From contig NZ_PSSW01000001.1 in the NCBI RefSeq assembly GCF_002933295.1, forward strand, positions 310,001-374,000: 64,000 nucleotides of DNA, read 5' to 3'. Both the position numbers and the translations under genes were made by a program. Position 1 is the stretch's first letter. Every line of letters starts with the position of its first letter. This DNA is from Marinobacter flavimaris (GTDB lineage: Bacteria > Pseudomonadota > Gammaproteobacteria > Pseudomonadales > Oleiphilaceae). Positions 62,016 to 64,000 of the stretch are shown piece after piece. Below the pieces are notes generated by a model. The model searched no databases and had not been told where the DNA came from. It was given only the letters and a program-made list of their open reading frames with translations.

Positions 62016-62320
62016 TGTCCGAACCGACCAAAGACCAGAAAATCTGGCAAGTCGTACTGGCTGTCCCAGAGGGAAAGGTGGTCAGTTACGGCCAGGTTGC
62101 AGAGATGGCAGGGTTGGGCCGGCAGGCGAGGTACATCGGAAAAGCCTTGGGCAAGTTGCCGGAAGGGCATGCCGTGCCATGGTATCGGGTGATTCGCAGT
62201 AACGGACAGGTTGCCTTTCCCGTGGGGTCCGAGAAATTTGAGGAGCAGGTTAGCCGGCTTGAGGCTGAAGGTGTCGAAGTTACCGACGGGCGGGTTTCGA
62301 TGTCTCGGTTTCGATGGTAG
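62015..62320 (+). CDS. MGMT-family alkyltransferase-like protein (ATL)
   Basis: 101 residues of the O6-methylguanine methyltransferase C-terminal fold: IWQVVLAVPEGKVVSYGQVA, GLGRQARYIGKALGKL (DNA-recognition helix and arginine finger), and PWYRVIRSNGQVAF. The alkyl-acceptor cysteine of PCHRV is replaced by tryptophan, as in ATL proteins. These bind alkylated guanine and hand it to nucleotide excision repair rather than repairing it. The start overlaps the transporter stop (TGATG). Confidence 0.9.
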   Translation: MSEPTKDQKIWQVVLAVPEGKVVSYGQVAEMAGLGRQARYIGKALGKLPEGHAVPWYRVIRSNGQVAFPVGSEKFEEQVSRLEAEGVEVTDGRVSMSRFRW

Positions 62321-62342
62321 TGGGGCGCTGTGGGCGCCCCAC
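62320..62342. terminator. Hairpin between convergent ATL and SDR genes
   Basis: GTGGGGCG (62320-62327) and CGCCCCAC (62335-62342) form a perfect eight-pair stem with a seven-base loop directly at the ATL stop codon. There is no T-run. Confidence 0.55.
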
Positions 62343-62361
62343 TCAATGGTAGCTCGCCCCG

Positions 62362-63123
62362 TTAGAGCCGCAGAGCCCCATCCACTTCAATCATCCGCCC
62401 TGACACATAGTCGTTCTCAAAAATGAACGCCGCAGCCGAAGCAATCTCTTCGGGCTTGCCCATGCGCTTGAGCGGAATGCCGGCCGTCATTTTTTCCAGG
62501 GCTTCCGGTTTCATGGAGGCGGTCATTTCGGTCTCGATGAAGCCCGGGGCGATACCGGCGCAGCGGATGCCGTAGCGGGCGAGTTCCTTGGCCCAGACCG
62601 GAACCAGGGCAGAGACACCGGCCTTGGCAGCGGAGTAGTTGCTCTGGCCCATGTTGCCGGCGCGAGAGATGGAGGCGATGTTGATGATCGCACCCTGGTC
62701 GCCGTTCTTGATCATCTGGGTCGCTGCTTCGCGGCCGCAGAGAAATACGCCGGTAAGGTTTACGTCGATAACCGCCTGCCACTGGGACAGCTCCATGCGG
62801 CGCTCAACTTCGCCATCCTTCACTTTGACCATAAGCCCGTCCCGGAGGATGCCGGCATTGTTAACCAGGCCGTTGAGGTGGCCGAAGTCTTTTACGATGG
62901 CCTCGAAGGTTTTTTCTACCTCTTCCTCTTTTGCAACGTTGCAGACGTAGCTTCTGGCCTCAGCGCCCGCGGCCACGCAGGCGGTGACGGCTTCGTCCAG
63001 CTTCTCCGGCATCAGGTCGATCAGCGCAATTTTTGCACCTTTGGCTGCAAGGTATTCGCCCATGGCGCGGCCAAGGCCCTGGCCGCCGCCAGTGATTGCA
63101 ATCACGGAATCTTGAAGTTTCAT
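62362..63123 (-). CDS. SDR-family oxidoreductase (FabG-like)
   Basis: 253 residues with the classical SDR pattern: IAITGGGQGLGRAMGEYLA, LNGLVNNAGILRDGLMVK, IINIASISRAGNMGQSNYSA with the YSAAK catalytic tyrosine-lysine, and GIAPGFIETEMTASM. It resembles 3-oxoacyl-ACP reductases and related NAD(P)H ketoreductases. The substrate is not determined, and single genes of this type often serve fatty-acid or polyhydroxyalkanoate metabolism. It is monocistronic and divergent from fxsA. Confidence 0.88.
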   Translation of the reverse strand: MKLQDSVIAITGGGQGLGRAMGEYLAAKGAKIALIDLMPEKLDEAVTACVAAGAEARSYVCNVAKEEEVEKTFEAIVKDFGHLNGLVNNAGILRDGLMVKVKDGEVERRMELSQWQAVIDVNLTGVFLCGREAATQMIKNGDQGAIINIASISRAGNMGQSNYSAAKAGVSALVPVWAKELARYGIRCAGIAPGFIETEMTASMKPEALEKMTAGIPLKRMGKPEEIASAAAFIFENDYVSGRMIEVDGALRL

Positions 63124-63285
63124 GTTTTGCCCTAACTACTGTTATCAAGTGGTTTTACAGTTGCTGTGCGTCTTTTCACCGTTATGGCTGGTGCGTAGAG
63201 CCATGAATGTGGCTTCTTGTTAGATACGGAAGGACTGCGAGTATACCAGACCTTCTGAAATTCCTGCTCAGACCCTGAGGTCCCG

Positions 63286-63834
63286 ATGTCCGTGTTTCTT
63301 TTTCTATTCATAATCATGCCGATTGCCGAGATGGCGGTGTTGATCCAGGTAGGTGGCATGATTGGTGTGCTCAATACCGTCGGGTTGGTGTTGTTGACCG
63401 CCGTGATCGGCGCCTGGCTCCTTCGCCAGCAGGGGTTGGCAACGCTTTTGAAGGCCAATCAGCGACTGAACAGTGGCGAATTGCCGGCCAAGGAGGTTGC
63501 CGAGGGGCTGATCCTTGCGATTGGCGGTGCGCTATTACTAACGCCTGGCTTTATTACCGACACAGTCGGGTTTCTGTGCCTGATCCCCGGTACCCGCCAC
63601 TGGCTCGCAGCACAAGTGCTCAAGCGCATGGTCGTTGCTGGGCAAAGCCGTGGCAGCAGCTTCTATTTTCGCGCCGGTGGTGGGTCCAATCCGTTCGGGC
63701 AGGATCCGTTTGGTGGCCAGGAGAACCCGTTCGGCCGGCAGCGGCCTTTTGATCGCGACAGCAATGGCGACATCATCGAAGGCGAGTACCAGGATGAGAC
63801 GGGATCCGATCGGGACCGGATCGAAAAAAAGTGA
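63286..63834 (+). CDS. fxsA: FxsA family membrane protein
   Basis: 182 residues with short hydrophobic helices (FLFLFIIMPIAEMAVLIQV, TVGLVLLTAVIGAWLLRQQG, LILAIGGALLLTPGFITDTV) and a hydrophilic C-terminal tail rich in Gly, Pro, Phe and Asp (NPFGQDPFGGQENPFGRQ). FxsA is a cytoplasmic-membrane protein linked in E. coli to phage T7 exclusion. In many gammaproteobacteria fxsA precedes groES-groEL, which may lie just past the right edge. Confidence 0.88.
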   Translation: MSVFLFLFIIMPIAEMAVLIQVGGMIGVLNTVGLVLLTAVIGAWLLRQQGLATLLKANQRLNSGELPAKEVAEGLILAIGGALLLTPGFITDTVGFLCLIPGTRHWLAAQVLKRMVVAGQSRGSSFYFRAGGGSNPFGQDPFGGQENPFGRQRPFDRDSNGDIIEGEYQDETGSDRDRIEKK

Positions 63835-64000
63835 AAAAATTTTCTCTCCGGGGTGTTGAAAACACCTACCAGCTACCCCAAATAGAAACCACAAGTTCGC
63901 TGCGGGCTGATTTCCACTGAAAACAGTTGGTTATCCAGCCGGGCAATTTGTCGGACCAGGCGTTGCCTGTCCGACCTACATCAACAATGTCATTGCCACA
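63835..64000. other. Gene-free right end of the window
   Basis: No ORF is supported in these 166 bases. They contain a palindrome at 63950-63975 and probably the promoter region of a downstream gene outside the window. Confidence 0.5.
63950..63975. repeat. REP-like palindrome
   Basis: GTCGGAC and TCCGAC arms continue inward as AGGC/GCCT with a single bulged C around a GTT loop, giving about 11 pairs, and CTACA follows. It looks like the GTCGGAC-type repetitive extragenic palindromes of many gammaproteobacteria and may also end fxsA transcription. Only this copy was noticed in the window. Confidence 0.5.

Noticed and set aside
1..64000. CRISPR arrays, tRNA or rRNA genes, transposases, phage genes
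   Set aside because: No repeat-spacer pattern, tRNA cloverleaf or mobile-element gene was found; the gaps are short and explained by promoters and hairpins.

Overview
The window reads as a chromosomal segment of a polarly flagellated marine gammaproteobacterium, most like Marinobacter. This is inferred from the gene content (an MvaT-type nucleoid protein, RfaH, CysQ, Pseudomonas-style flagellin/FlaG/FliD/FliS genes, YajQ, FxsA); no database search was possible. It holds about 50 genes. I saw no rRNA, tRNA, CRISPR array, prophage or insertion sequence.

Region 1 (1-2.8 kb): a beta-CASP metallo-beta-lactamase nuclease cut by the left edge, cysQ and rfaH. The leader after rfaH carries a perfect 12-base ops element (GGCGGTAGCGTG) just before the first surface-polysaccharide gene, so the antiterminator sits next to its probable target.

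Region 2 (2.8-21 kb): a Wzx/Wzy-type exopolysaccharide or capsule operon. It encodes a phosphoglycosyl transferase, Wzi, a six-SLBB outer-membrane exporter, Wzz, a pyruvyl transferase, Wzx, an alkaline-phosphatase-fold protein with a damaged active site, Wzy, a GT4, an AsnB-type amidotransferase, and a WecG-WecC-WecB module for ManNAcA. The part from 8.4 to 17.75 kb is visibly AT-rich against its flanks and looks like a swapped serotype cassette. A strong intrinsic terminator ends the unit.

Region 3 (21-37 kb): a second polysaccharide set with its own Wzx, Wzz, Wzy and a minimal initiating transferase. It contains a pseudaminic acid pathway (pseB, pseC, pseF, pseG, pseI) in which a formyltransferase-like gene stands where the acetyltransferase PseH would be expected, plus UDP-xylose synthase and WbpV/WbpM-like enzymes for a QuiNAc-type sugar.

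Region 4 (37-43.7 kb): a second beta-CASP nuclease, mvaT, a response regulator with a CheC-like domain paired with a diguanylate cyclase, a secreted protein of unknown function, and sbcB.

Region 5 (43.7-58.8 kb): flagellar filament and its probable glycosylation. A TPR-methyltransferase-like protein, a Maf flagellin glycosyltransferase, three flagellin genes, flaG, fliD and fliS are present, with argG and an AraC-type regulator in between. Sigma-28 promoters with exact 15-base spacing precede two flagellins and fliD; the third flagellin has a sigma-54-like site. Pseudaminic acid made in region 3 is the likely substrate of Maf.

Region 6 (58.8-64 kb): a response regulator with a degenerate GGDEF domain but an intact I-site, divergent from the c-di-GMP-binding YajQ; an AmpG-like transporter that appears to start at AUC; an alkyltransferase-like protein, an SDR oxidoreductase and FxsA.
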